Positions 54,695 through 64,000 of a stretch of 64,000 nucleotides of DNA are shown here, piece after piece (within the stretch, counting starts at the first letter, position 1; each line of letters begins with the position of its first letter). Source of the stretch: Methylobacteriaceae bacterium. Its GTDB lineage: Bacteria > Pseudomonadota > Alphaproteobacteria > Rhizobiales > Beijerinckiaceae. The notes below the pieces were generated by a model. That model was not told the origin of the DNA. It did no database searches and worked only from the letters and a program-made list of their open reading frames with translations. The stretch covers positions 30,107-94,106 of the forward strand of contig JACKJE010000014.1 of the NCBI GenBank assembly GCA_020638135.1, given 5' to 3'. A program made the position numbers and the translations under genes.

Positions 54695-56694
54695 ATCGAT
54701 ACCGCCAGCAAGAGCGCGATGAGCACGGCGAACACCAGGCTCAGATAGAGGCGTATCGTCAGGAATTGCAGAACGTTGAGGCGGCCGGACACGTAGTCGA
54801 CCGCGCCGTGGATTCGAGCATAGATAGCGTCCCAGATCGGGTCCCGCATCGAGAGGACCAGCCGTGCCGGTCGAAGCGCGCCGGGAGCTGGCATGTCGAC
54901 TTTCTCACGCGTCCGGAACACTGTCTCGCCGAAGACGCGCCCGATCGGTTGAGCGAAGCTCGCGGCTGTATATTGCGTGGCTGGATCGGCATTGGGGAAT
55001 CCGCAATCCCAGGCCGGCGCGCGACGAAGCCTATCGGACGCGAATTTGTGAATCGCTCGAACGGCGACGATCGTCGTGAATGCAATGAACGCCATCACCA
55101 GCAGCCCGTTATACGAACTGCGGCTGGCGGCGATCGGCACGATGTTCAGCCACGACTGCGAAACCTGACGTGGCATGCTTTCGCCGACTGCTGCGATCGT
55201 CACGGGCGCTGCAGCGTCGATTACGAGACCCGGCAGGATTCCTGTCAACACACAGGCCGCCAGCAGCAGGAACATCGCGCCGCGCGAAAAAAGGTCGACT
55301 TCGTGCGCCCCCGACGCGCACTCGGAACGCGGCCGTCCAAGAAATGCCACGCCATAGGCGCGCACGAAACACGCGCCTGCCAGCGCCGCGGCAAGCGCTA
55401 GAAGCGCGCCGATGGCGGGAATGGCCAGCTTGAGGCCCCATTGCGGAACGTCCGGGCTGAGCAGGATGCCTTGGAACAACAGCCATTCCGATGCGAAACC
55501 GTTGAGCGGCGGCAGGGCGGAAATCGCCAGGCATCCACCGAGAAATACAAACGCCGTCTGCGGCATCGTATGGATCAGCCCGCCCAGCTTTTCGATGTCT
55601 CGTTCGCCGGTTCCGTGGAGGACGGCGCCCGCGCCGAAGAAGAGGAGGCTCTTGAACAGCGAGTGGTTCAGCGCATGGAAAACGGCAGCGGTGAAGGCGA
55701 GCGCGGCCGCACTGCCCATTCCATTTGTCTTGAACGCCAGCGCGAGTCCAAGACCCACGAACACGACGCCGACGTTTTCGACGGTGCTATAGGCGAGCAT
55801 TCGTTTGAGATCGCGTTCGAACATGGCGTACAGCACGCCAAGGGTCGCTGTGGCCCCACCGATCGCCAGCACGACGAGACCCCACCACCAGGCCGGCTGT
55901 CCCAGCAGGTCGAAGACGATGCGTACGAATCCATAGATGGCGACCTTTGTCATGACACCGCTCATCAGCGCGGAGACATGGGAAGGAGCAGCCGGATGGG
56001 CCAACGGGAGCCAGACGTGCAGTGGCGCCAGGCCGGCCTTCGAGCCCGTCGCGACGAGCGCGAGGACCATAGCGGCGCCAGCGAGCCCTGAGGCGTGAGA
56101 AGCGCTGCGCATCGCGGAAAAACCATAGTGGCCGTCCGCGCCCGCCAGCAGGCCAAAAACCAGCAACAGGGCAAAGGTGCCGAATGCCGCCATCAGCAGG
56201 TACACATAGCCGGCCTGGACATTCTCGCGGTCACGGTGTCGCGACACGACCAGCGCCCAGGACGAGAGCGACATGAATTCCCAGGACGCCAGAAATGTGA
56301 ATGCGTCGTCCGCGATCAGCACGAGATTCATGCCGGCGAGGAAAATCGCATAGAACGGCAAGACCCTTTTCGGCGATTCCTCGTCGACGCCATAGCCGAT
56401 GGCGTAGAGGCTGGCGGCAAACCCTCCGAAGTTTACGATGAGCTGAAAGAAGGCCGAAATCGCGTCAATACGCAGACGCGCCCCGATCCATGGAAGACCG
56501 ATCGGCAGCCGCGACGTTTCAGCAGGGGCCTGCGTCAGCAGATGGCGCGCGGCAAGCGCGAGCACGACAATGCTGATTGCCGCACAGGCCGCGTAAAATG
56601 TTCGGATCGTACGGGGGCTCGAAGGAGCCACGACAGCGCCGATAGCCACAAACGCCAGCGCCAGGATGCACCATTGTGCGAGATGGAGCGCCAT
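54685..56694 (-). CDS. hyfB: NuoL-like proton-pumping subunit (HyfB)
   Basis: A 669-residue antiporter-like subunit with about 16 helices. Landmarks are LASWEFMSLSSWALVV (glutamate), GSKAGLAPLHVWLPLAHPAAPSHVSALMSG (lysine) and LNHSLFKSLLFFGAGAV. The C-terminal extension includes a single helix near 650. It is the first structural gene of the complex, 62 bases after the HTH gene. Confidence 0.9.
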   Translation of the reverse strand: MALHLAQWCILALAFVAIGAVVAPSSPRTIRTFYAACAAISIVVLALAARHLLTQAPAETSRLPIGLPWIGARLRIDAISAFFQLIVNFGGFAASLYAIGYGVDEESPKRVLPFYAIFLAGMNLVLIADDAFTFLASWEFMSLSSWALVVSRHRDRENVQAGYVYLLMAAFGTFALLLVFGLLAGADGHYGFSAMRSASHASGLAGAAMVLALVATGSKAGLAPLHVWLPLAHPAAPSHVSALMSGVMTKVAIYGFVRIVFDLLGQPAWWWGLVVLAIGGATATLGVLYAMFERDLKRMLAYSTVENVGVVFVGLGLALAFKTNGMGSAAALAFTAAVFHALNHSLFKSLLFFGAGAVLHGTGERDIEKLGGLIHTMPQTAFVFLGGCLAISALPPLNGFASEWLLFQGILLSPDVPQWGLKLAIPAIGALLALAAALAGACFVRAYGVAFLGRPRSECASGAHEVDLFSRGAMFLLLAACVLTGILPGLVIDAAAPVTIAAVGESMPRQVSQSWLNIVPIAASRSSYNGLLVMAFIAFTTIVAVRAIHKFASDRLRRAPAWDCGFPNADPATQYTAASFAQPIGRVFGETVFRTREKVDMPAPGALRPARLVLSMRDPIWDAIYARIHGAVDYVSGRLNVLQFLTIRLYLSLVFAVLIALLLAVSIWT

Positions 56695-56756
56695 CGAACT
56701 TCACCCGGGCGTAACAGTTGCGCAAATAGATCGAACGCGCTGCATGTCTCCTCACA

Positions 56757-57002
56757 TCACTTGGTCAATCGCACGCCGCGGCCCTTTGCTTGGCTCGTGG
56801 CGTCTTCCCCTATCAGTTCGACGCCGGCGGCTGTCAGGGCGGCGATAAGCTTCGTCAACGACTCTACATTGCCGCGAACGACGCCTGAACTCGCTTCCAT
56901 GCGTTGGATCGTCGGAAGAGACAGCCCGGCCTTCTCGGCCAACGCCCGCTGGTCGACGCTCAGCAGCGCTCGAGCAGCTTTGAGTTGTGCCGACGTGATC
57001 AT
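56757..57002 (-). CDS. XRE-family HTH regulator heading the hyf-like operon
   Basis: An 81-residue helix-turn-helix protein: TSAQLKAARALLSVDQRALAEKAGLSLPTIQRMEASSG is the DNA-binding unit. The short tail after it has no evident effector domain. It is probably the first gene of the hyf-like transcript and an autoregulator. The AT-rich upstream DNA (57003-57060) contains partial inverted repeats around AGATATCT that could be its operator. Confidence 0.82.
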   Translation of the reverse strand: MITSAQLKAARALLSVDQRALAEKAGLSLPTIQRMEASSGVVRGNVESLTKLIAALTAAGVELIGEDATSQAKGRGVRLTK

Positions 57003-57123
57003 GTCTCAGACATCAATATCGCTAACCGAGATATCTATCTTTAAAGCTAGCATCTCAATTTTGCACGAGCAAGCCAAGATTGCGCTTCGGTCGAACCGGC
57101 GAGGAGGTTCGTGATGGGAATGA

Positions 57124-57306
57124 ACACGGCTCTTCTCATTTGTCGCCGACCGCGCCCCCGTCGCTTGGGCCGAGGCGGAGAGTGGCCGGCACGAGCCGCA
57201 GAACTCGGTCGCGGTCGTTGTCCGCGAGCACAAAGGCGTATTGCACGAGGTCCTCGTCGTTCCCGGCGGCTTCTGCCAGCGGCGCGGGACCTATGACTGG
57301 AGTTGA
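57124..57306 (+). pseudogene. DUF2924 gene remnant
   Basis: An open stretch without a start reads VAVVVREHKGVLHEVLVVPGGF then QRRGTYDWS and stops. By eye this resembles the C-terminal part of DUF2924 proteins (V.REW.G..H.V.V...GF..RG..Y.S), cut short before the usual conserved ending. DUF2924 genes commonly sit beside serine recombinases in mobile elements, so an element may once have inserted here. The 647-base gap 57003-57649 otherwise holds only the HTH promoter and nifA leader. Confidence 0.45.
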
Positions 57307-57649
57307 CCGGGTTTGGTGGACGCCCGTGGGTTCGCATTCCGAGCCGAGCCATGAGTCGAGCGCCCTGCATCAAGCGCGTTTTCTGGTATCGCCGTAAGAC
57401 TGACATTCCTTCTGTCGAGCCCCGCGACCAAAGTTACACATCAACCCGGCACAGGAAATTTCCCCTGGTTACAAATGGGCATGACCTCGACGGCGCCCCG
57501 CTGAAAAGCCGAATGCATCCAATTTCCGCATGGTGCGCAACCAATCGCTTTGACCTTCGACGTACCGCGCTCTTACATCGAGTCAGTGAACACTGCGCCG
57601 GCGACTTCTTCTTGTTCGCCAGCTCGCAACTCGAGGGACGGAGGTCGGC

Positions 57650-59368
<1,719 letters not shown>

Positions 59369-59381
59369 CCCGCGACACGAA

Positions 59382-59397
59382 TGTCGCAGGCCCGACA
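59382..59397 (+). promoter_or_regulatory. NifA upstream activator sequence
   Basis: A perfect TGT-N10-ACA NifA-binding sequence lies 74 bases before the -24 element of the nifB promoter. A near copy (TGT-N10-ACG) follows at 59401-59416, suggesting a weaker second NifA site. Confidence 0.88.
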
Positions 59398-59470
59398 GTT
59401 TGTGGCGCCTGCGACGGCCAGATGTGCCGCTGCAATCCTACAACCCACTGAAATATAGACTTATCCGCCT

Positions 59471-59485
59471 TGGCACGGCGGTTGC
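59471..59485 (+). promoter_or_regulatory. Sigma54 (-24/-12) promoter of nifB
   Basis: TGGCACG-N4-TTGC matches the -24/-12 sigma54 consensus, with GG and GC correctly spaced. The nifB ATG follows 29 bases after the -12 element. With the upstream NifA site this forms a complete NifA-dependent promoter. Confidence 0.92.
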
Positions 59486-59513
59486 GGAACCTCTGCGACA
59501 CCGGAGGCCCGCC

Positions 59514-60983
59514 ATGCTCTCAGTCGACAGCCTGCTCCAGCCCATCGATCTCGATTCCATGCGCGCGAAGCTCGCCGACAGCGGCTGCTCGTCATCGTCC
59601 TGCGGCTCCTCCGCCAAGCCCAGCGACATGGACGAGGCGACCTGGGAGAAGATCAAGGACCATCCCTGCTATTCCGAAGAGGCGCATCATTACTTCGCGC
59701 GCATGCATGTGGCGGTCGCGCCTGCGTGCAACATCCAGTGCAATTACTGCAACCGCAAGTACGATTGCGCGAATGAAAGCCGGCCGGGCGTAGTTTCCGA
59801 AAAGCTGACGCCCGACGAGGCGACCCGCAAGGTCATCACCGTCGCCAACGAAGTGCCGCAACTCTCCGTGCTCGGCATCGCGGGCCCTGGCGACGCCTGC
59901 TACGACTGGAACAAGTCGAAGGCGACATTCGAGAATGTCGCCAGCGACATTCCCGACATCAAGCTCTGCATCTCCACCAACGGCCTGATGCTGCCCGACC
60001 GCGTCGACGAACTCGCGGCCATGAACGTCGATCACGTGACGATCACGATCAACATGGTCGATCCCGAGATCGGGACGAAGATCTATCCGTGGATCTTCTA
60101 CAAGGGCAAGCGCTACACCGGCCTCGAAGCCTCGCAGATCCTGCACGAGCGCCAGATGCTCGGCCTCGAAATGCTGACCGCGCGCGGCATTCTGACCAAG
60201 ATCAATTCCGTGATGATCCCCGGCGTCAATGACGAACATCTCGTCGAGGTCAACAAATGGGTGAAGGAGCGCGGCGCCTTCCTGCACAATGTCATGCCGC
60301 TGATCTCCGATCCCGCTCATGGCACGCACTTTGGTCTCACCGGCCAGCGCGGTCCGACCGCGATGGAATTGAAGGCGCTGCAGGACAAGCTCGACGGCGG
60401 CGCCAAGCTGATGCGCCATTGCCGCCAGTGCCGCGCCGATGCAGTGGGCCTTCTCGGCGAGGATCGCGGCCAGGAATTCACCAAGGATCTGCTGCCCGAG
60501 ACGGTCGCTTACGATTCCAGCAAGCGCGAGGCCTATCGCGAAGTCGTGGCGCGGGAGCGTGGCGATCATGTCGCCGCGAAGCAGGAGGCGATTGGCGAGG
60601 TGCGCGCGGCCGACAGCGCCGGCGTGCTGCTTGTCGCGGTAGCGACCAAGGGCGGCGGCCGCGTCAACGTGCACTTCGGCCACGCTACGGAATTCCAAGT
60701 CTACGAAGCTGGCCCCAAGGGCATCGTCTTCGTTGGCCATCGCAAGGTCGAACAATATTGCGAGGGCGGTTTCGGAGAGGATGCGACGCTCGACAGCGTG
60801 ATCGGCGCACTCGAAGGCGTCGAGCTCGTGTTGTGCGCCAAGATCGGCGATTGCCCGAAGGACCAGCTCGCCACGGCCGGCATCGCGGTCAGCGACGCCC
60901 ACGCGCACGACTACATCGAATCCGCGATCTCGGCGGAATACCAGGCGCGCTTCGGCGCGAGCGACATCGCGCTGACCGCCTGA
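59514..60983 (+). CDS. nifB: Nitrogenase cofactor biosynthesis protein NifB
   Basis: A 489-residue radical SAM enzyme that makes NifB-co, the [8Fe-9S-C] precursor of FeMo-co. C72, C76 and C79 (ACNIQCNYC) bind the SAM cluster, and further cysteines near the N terminus and at RHCRQCRAD serve K-cluster binding. A C-terminal NifX/NafY-like domain (about 360-489, from VLLVAVATKGGGRVNVHFGHA) is fused, as in many proteobacterial NifB proteins. It is first in a NifA-driven operon with the ferredoxin, LRV, nifZ, nifT and SIR2-like genes. Confidence 0.95.
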   Translation: MLSVDSLLQPIDLDSMRAKLADSGCSSSSCGSSAKPSDMDEATWEKIKDHPCYSEEAHHYFARMHVAVAPACNIQCNYCNRKYDCANESRPGVVSEKLTPDEATRKVITVANEVPQLSVLGIAGPGDACYDWNKSKATFENVASDIPDIKLCISTNGLMLPDRVDELAAMNVDHVTITINMVDPEIGTKIYPWIFYKGKRYTGLEASQILHERQMLGLEMLTARGILTKINSVMIPGVNDEHLVEVNKWVKERGAFLHNVMPLISDPAHGTHFGLTGQRGPTAMELKALQDKLDGGAKLMRHCRQCRADAVGLLGEDRGQEFTKDLLPETVAYDSSKREAYREVVARERGDHVAAKQEAIGEVRAADSAGVLLVAVATKGGGRVNVHFGHATEFQVYEAGPKGIVFVGHRKVEQYCEGGFGEDATLDSVIGALEGVELVLCAKIGDCPKDQLATAGIAVSDAHAHDYIESAISAEYQARFGASDIALTA

Positions 60984-61012
60984 CGACAAGTCTTCACCAA
61001 AGGAGCAAGAAA

Positions 61013-61210
61013 ATGGCATACAAGATCATCGCCTCGCAATGCACGGTCTGCGGCGCGTGCGAGTTCGAGTGCCCCAACGCGGCGATCAAGATGAAGGGCG
61101 ACATGTACATCATCGACCCCGCCAAATGCACGGAATGCGAGGGCTCCTTCGACAAGCCGCAATGCGCGGAAGTCTGCCCCGTGCCCAAGACCTGCGTGCC
61201 GGCGAAATAA
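61013..61210 (+). CDS. fdxN: 2[4Fe-4S] ferredoxin of the nifB operon
   Basis: A 65-residue ferredoxin. Cluster 1 ligands are C10, C13, C16 and C20 (CTVCGACEFECP). The second set C39, C42, C51 and C55 has the wide C-X2-C-X8-C-X3-C spacing typical of nif-linked FdxN-type proteins. RBS AGGAGC. It probably supplies electrons or clusters to NifB. Confidence 0.9.
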   Translation: MAYKIIASQCTVCGACEFECPNAAIKMKGDMYIIDPAKCTECEGSFDKPQCAEVCPVPKTCVPAK

Positions 61211-61216
61211 TCCGGC

Positions 61217-61996
61217 ATGGCGCAGGGGACCGGCGCGAGCGAAGCGGGCGCGGCGGAGAACGGCGTCGTCGACTGGACCGGCAAACCGTTCTCCTGCCAG
61301 GACTGCCCGCATCAAGCGATCCGCGAGGAAGGACGCTGCGTGCTCGGACGCATCTGCGTTCGCGACCAGCGCGCCAAGCGGATCGACCGGTTCTTCGCCG
61401 CCAATGCGCAAATCGTCGGCGACTATCTCGAACATCCCTATTTCGAGATCAGGGCCATCGCCGCCAAGCACGCGAACGTCTTCATGCTGCCGCGCATGAT
61501 GCGCGACAAGGATCCGGAGGTGCGCGCCATGGTCGCCATGCGTCTGCCGAGACCGCGCGTTCGCGAGCTGATGGGCGACGAAGACCGCAAGGTCCGCATC
61601 GCCTGCGCCATGCGGCTCGAAGGCGCCGACCTACTGCGCATGTTCTCCGACGATGACTATTACGTGCGCCTGATGGTTGCGCGGCGGCTCGACCCTGATT
61701 TGCTGCCGGTCGCCGCCAATGATCCAGAGTCCGAGGTGCGCCGCACGGTCGCGCGTCGTTTGTCGCCGGAGCGGCTTGCCCCATTCGCCTTCGATCCCGA
61801 TCCCCTCGTCCGTCGCGAGGCGGCCCAGCGCATTCCGCCCGCGACGCTGCATCTCTTCATCCGCGACACTGATCTGCGCGTGCGCTACGTCGCGGCTGAG
61901 CGCGGCGATATCGCTGTCGCCCGCAGGCTCGCAAATGACCCCGACAATTCTGTCGCCGATATGGCGCGCCGGCGCATTCTCGAACTGGAGACGTGA
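61217..61996 (+). CDS. LRV-type repeat protein with [4Fe-4S] domain
   Basis: A 259-residue protein. A small iron-sulfur domain has C27, C30, C41 and C47 (CQDCP..CVLGRIC). It is followed by about eight leucine-rich-variant repeats of roughly 24 residues (DPEVRAMVAMRLP, DRKVRIACAMRLE, DYYVRLMVARRLD, ESEVRRTVARRLS). This matches the LRV protein described near nif genes in Azotobacter. Role unknown; an Fe-S scaffold or binding platform for nif proteins is plausible. It sits 6 bases after the ferredoxin gene. Confidence 0.88.
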   Translation: MAQGTGASEAGAAENGVVDWTGKPFSCQDCPHQAIREEGRCVLGRICVRDQRAKRIDRFFAANAQIVGDYLEHPYFEIRAIAAKHANVFMLPRMMRDKDPEVRAMVAMRLPRPRVRELMGDEDRKVRIACAMRLEGADLLRMFSDDDYYVRLMVARRLDPDLLPVAANDPESEVRRTVARRLSPERLAPFAFDPDPLVRREAAQRIPPATLHLFIRDTDLRVRYVAAERGDIAVARRLANDPDNSVADMARRRILELET

Positions 61997-61997
61997 C

Positions 61998-62291
61998 ATG
62001 GGACTGGCGCGCGAACAGGAAGTGGAAATCCGATCCGACCCGATCTTCATGCCCGGCGCGCGCGTCGTCTCGCGCAAGCACATCCGCAACGACGGCACCT
62101 ATCCGCTGCGCGAGATCGGCGACATTCTCGTGCGCAAGGGCGATGTCGGCTACGTGCGCGACATCGGCACTTTCCTTCAGCAATTCTACATTTATGCGGT
62201 CGAATGGGTTGACCGCGGCACGATCGTCGGCATGCGCGGCAAGGAGCTGATTTCCGCTGACGCCGTGGAGAGCCAGGAGACACGGCAATGA
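61998..62291 (+). CDS. nifZ: NifZ
   Basis: A 97-residue NifZ with the family core FMPGARVVSRKHIRNDGTYP, GDILVRKGDVGYVRDIGTFLQQFYIYAVEW and GTIVGMRGKEL. NifZ helps convert the P-cluster precursor in the MoFe protein. One base separates it from the LRV gene, and the nifT ATG overlaps its stop (ATGA). Confidence 0.9.
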   Translation: MGLAREQEVEIRSDPIFMPGARVVSRKHIRNDGTYPLREIGDILVRKGDVGYVRDIGTFLQQFYIYAVEWVDRGTIVGMRGKELISADAVESQETRQ

Positions 62292-62503
62292 AAGTGATGA
62301 TCCGCGAAACACCGAAGGGTCTTTCGGCCTATGTGCCGAAGAAGGATCTGGAAGAACTCGTCGTGGAAACCGAGAGAACGCCGATCTGGGGCGGGTCGAT
62401 CAAGCTCAAGAACGGCTGGACGCTCGTCCTGCCCGACATGCCCGCGGAGACGAGGCTGCCGATCACCGTCAACGCGAAGAAAGTCGGAGGCGACGATGAG
62501 TGA
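62288..62503 (+). CDS. nifT: NifT/FixU
   Basis: A 71-residue NifT (FixU) protein: MKVMIRETPKGLSAYVPKKDLEE and GGSIKLKNGWTLVLPDMP are characteristic. Its function in nitrogen fixation is not essential and remains unclear. It overlaps nifZ by ATGA and the SIR2-like gene by 8 bases. Confidence 0.9.
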   Translation: MKVMIRETPKGLSAYVPKKDLEELVVETERTPIWGGSIKLKNGWTLVLPDMPAETRLPITVNAKKVGGDDE

Positions 62504-63350
62504 CGCGATCGCTGCGGAAACCTCCTCCTATTCGCCGGGCGATCTCGATCGCACGTTGACGGCGATCGCGGAAGGGATTCGCGCGGGACGCCTTGTTCCC
62601 TATCTCGGGGCAGGCGTGATCCCGACCGGAATCGTACCGACATTGCCGGAAGAGATCGCCGCCGAATTGCACAAACGCGTGCCCGCGCCAGGCCGCATCC
62701 GCGGCAATATGTGGTCGGTCGCGCAATTCATCGAGCAGCGCCGTCATCGCAAGACTCTCGTCGCGCTGATGTCCGAGATCTTTCGCGTACCTGTCGAGCC
62801 AACCGAATTGCATTGCAAGCTCGCTGCGCTGCCGATCCCGCTGATCGTCGACGTCTGGTACGACGGAGCGATGCGCGCCGCGCTCGAAGGCCGCGCCGAC
62901 TGGGTCGAGGTCCAGGGTATCACGCGCGCGCTCGAGAATAGCGACATCTGGTTCAAGACCTACGACGCAGACGGCGTCCAGGTTCCGCCGGACGCCGCGC
63001 ACGCCGCGCGAACCCTGCTTTACAAGCCGCACGGCGGCGTCACGCCGGCGCAAAACTATCTCGTCGCCGACAGCGACTATGTCGAGGTTCTGACAGAGAT
63101 CGACATCCAGACGCCGATCCCCGACGCCGTGAAGCTGATCCGCAAGACGCGCGGCTTCGTGTTCATCGGGTGCCGCTTTCACGACCAGATGCTTCGCACC
63201 TATGCGCGACAGACCATCAAGCATTCGGCAGGGCCGCACTACGTTCTGGTCGAGGACGATACGGCGACGCGCATGGAGTGGAAGTTCTTCGACGAGCTCG
63301 GCGTCACGCGGGTCGTTGCGCCCATCTCTGCGCTGGTCGAGCGTCTTTGA
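62496..63350 (+). CDS. SIR2-like NAD-binding domain protein in the nif operon
   Basis: A 284-residue SIR2-like protein. The NAD-binding opening is LVPYLGAGVIPTG (about 33-45), the expected catalytic His lies in YKPHGGVTP, and TRGFVFIGCRFHDQM is the distal nucleotide motif. No zinc-binding CxxC pairs are seen, so it is nearer the SIR2_2 type (NADase or deacylase-like) than the classical sirtuins. It overlaps nifT by 8 bases, so it is made with the nif operon. A link to NAD-dependent control of nitrogenase is a reasonable but untested inference. Confidence 0.82.
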   Translation: MSDAIAAETSSYSPGDLDRTLTAIAEGIRAGRLVPYLGAGVIPTGIVPTLPEEIAAELHKRVPAPGRIRGNMWSVAQFIEQRRHRKTLVALMSEIFRVPVEPTELHCKLAALPIPLIVDVWYDGAMRAALEGRADWVEVQGITRALENSDIWFKTYDADGVQVPPDAAHAARTLLYKPHGGVTPAQNYLVADSDYVEVLTEIDIQTPIPDAVKLIRKTRGFVFIGCRFHDQMLRTYARQTIKHSAGPHYVLVEDDTATRMEWKFFDELGVTRVVAPISALVERL

Positions 63351-63355
63351 AGACC

Positions 63356-63375
63356 GCGTCGGCCTCGGCCGACGC
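63356..63375. terminator. Hairpin between convergent genes
   Basis: A perfect 8-bp stem (GCGTCGGC with GCCGACGC, loop CTCG) sits between the SIR2-like stop and the end of the convergent ferritin-like gene. There is no T-run, so terminator function is probable only from position and symmetry. Confidence 0.6.
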
Positions 63376-63380
63376 GACAT

Positions 63381-63860
63381 TCACCTGTCCACCGGCAGGG
63401 GCTTTCCCGCCTTGTGCGCGGCGATCCACTTCCGCAACTCAGCGACGTGTTCGGATTCCTCCTCGGTGAATTCGATCGCGAGCGCGCGAATTTCAGGGTC
63501 GGTCGTCGTGTCGCGCACGTTCCGGTAGTAGTCGTACCCAGCGATTTCGGCGTCGAGCGCGATCTCCAGCGCCTGTTCGCGGCCGATCATCGGGTCTGCC
63601 GCCCAAATGGCGGCCGTCTCAGGGTTCTCGAAATCGCGCCAGCCGAGACTGACGGCGCGAAGGTCCGGCACTTCACGAAAGCCCGCACGCGCCGTGGCGT
63701 CGGCGAGATGCATGCGCGAATATTCCGATAATTGCCGGAACAGCTTGCCGACTTCGCGATTGCCCGACGCTTCCATCGTATCCGCCAGTTCACCGTACCG
63801 ATCCGCCGCTTCCTTCTCCAGAAGGATGGCATAGGCGAGAAATTCTTCGACCGTTTGCAT
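63381..63860 (-). CDS. Ferritin-like/rubrerythrin-type diiron protein
   Basis: A 159-residue four-helix protein. Two E-x(n)-E/H helix pairs are visible: EEFLAYAILLEKEAADRYGEL with LSEYSRMH, and EIALDAEIAGYDYYRNV with IEFTEEESEHVAELRKW, giving the carboxylate and His ligands of a diiron site. No rubredoxin-type CxxC domain follows. A sigma54-like promoter is upstream, so it may be co-induced with nif genes. It may remove peroxide or oxygen, or store iron, near nitrogenase. Confidence 0.85.
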   Translation of the reverse strand: MQTVEEFLAYAILLEKEAADRYGELADTMEASGNREVGKLFRQLSEYSRMHLADATARAGFREVPDLRAVSLGWRDFENPETAAIWAADPMIGREQALEIALDAEIAGYDYYRNVRDTTTDPEIRALAIEFTEEESEHVAELRKWIAAHKAGKPLPVDR

Positions 63861-63905
63861 GTTGGTCTCCTCGGGTCGCGCGCGAGCGTCGCCTGCGGCG
63901 CGCGT

Positions 63906-63920
63906 GCAAGGCGCGGGCCA
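63906..63920 (-). promoter_or_regulatory. Sigma54-like promoter of ferritin-like gene
   Basis: On the minus strand TGGCCCG-N4-TTGC matches the -24/-12 layout with one change (C for A). It lies 46-60 bases before the start codon. No complete TGT-N10-ACA site is visible in the remaining 80 bases, so a NifA site, if any, lies beyond the window. Confidence 0.6.
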
Positions 63921-63986
63921 GCTTCGGGCCCGCGCCGCTCGATCGCCCTGGCTGCATGGGCTCTAGGTCGCGCCACCCGGCGCGCC

Positions 63987-63999
63987 CGTGAACTTCACG
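63987..63999. promoter_or_regulatory. Palindrome at window end
   Basis: CGTGAA and TTCACG form a perfect 6-bp inverted repeat around a single C. It lies about 130 bases before the ferritin-like start, so it could be an operator for that gene or for a divergent gene outside the window. Confidence 0.35.
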
Positions 64000-64000
64000 A

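Noticed and set aside
57040..57095. Sigma54 promoter upstream of the HTH/hyf operon
   Set aside because: A TTGGC...TGC pattern exists on the minus strand but the GG-GC spacing is 9, not 10 bases.
57318..57350. tRNA 3' fragment (GTGGGTTCGCATTCC)
   Set aside because: The T-loop resembles a tRNA but the stem bases do not pair and no acceptor or anticodon arm is found.

Overview
The window reads as chromosome of a GC-rich, nitrogen-fixing alphaproteobacterium, most likely in the order Hyphomicrobiales (Rhizobiales). The evidence is an O2-sensitive type NifA with the C-X11-C-X19-C-X4-C cysteine pattern, a nifA-nifB-ferredoxin-nifZ-nifT cluster, two branched-chain-type (Liv) ABC operons, an N-type ATPase operon and a 3-hydroxybutyrate dehydrogenase. 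A Beijerinckiaceae/Methylocystaceae-like genus would fit, but the sequence alone does not settle the genus. I saw no rRNA, tRNA, intact insertion sequence or CRISPR array.

Layout. (1) 1-12 kb: a MarR regulator, an SDR, a secreted tandem-repeat protein, an HtrA/patatin/bdhA operon, a LysR regulator, two tandem peroxiredoxin-like genes, an MFS transporter and a cupin. Five intergenic copies of the OxyR-type motif ATAG-N7-CTAT suggest that much of this block is one redox regulon run by the LysR protein at 6597-7484. (2) 12-26 kb: a cell-surface glycan or modification locus with glycosyltransferases, a glycosyltransferase/radical-SAM fusion, a B12-type radical SAM protein, an AGE-family epimerase, an acyltransferase, and GSCFA and WcbI family proteins. 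(3) 26.5-37 kb: a nine-gene operon of thiolase, acyl-CoA ligase, DUF296 protein, LivHMGF, a ligase homologue lacking key residues, and LivK, probably for import and CoA activation of an organic acid. (4) 37-43.5 kb, opposite strand: a complete N-ATPase operon atpDCQRBEFAG, with an FNR-like palindrome upstream. (5) 44-49 kb: a second Liv operon with fused LivM-LivG.

(6) 49.5-57 kb: a six-gene hydrogenase-4-like membrane complex (hyfBCEFGI order) whose large subunit has lost the Ni-Fe cysteine ligands and which has no HyfH/NuoI gene here. It is best called an Ehr (energy-converting hydrogenase-related) complex, and an HTH gene heads it. (7) 57.6-64 kb: nifA, then a NifA/sigma54-driven operon of nifB, 2[4Fe-4S] ferredoxin, LRV iron-sulfur protein, nifZ, nifT and a SIR2-like protein. 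A convergent ferritin-like gene has its own sigma54-like promoter.

The most interesting items are the OxyR-type motif series, the Ni-free Ehr complex beside nif, the GT/radical-SAM fusion with its stand-alone paralogue, the probably ligation-dead CoA-ligase homologue, and the SIR2-like gene coupled to nifT. All assignments come from reading motifs; no database search was run.
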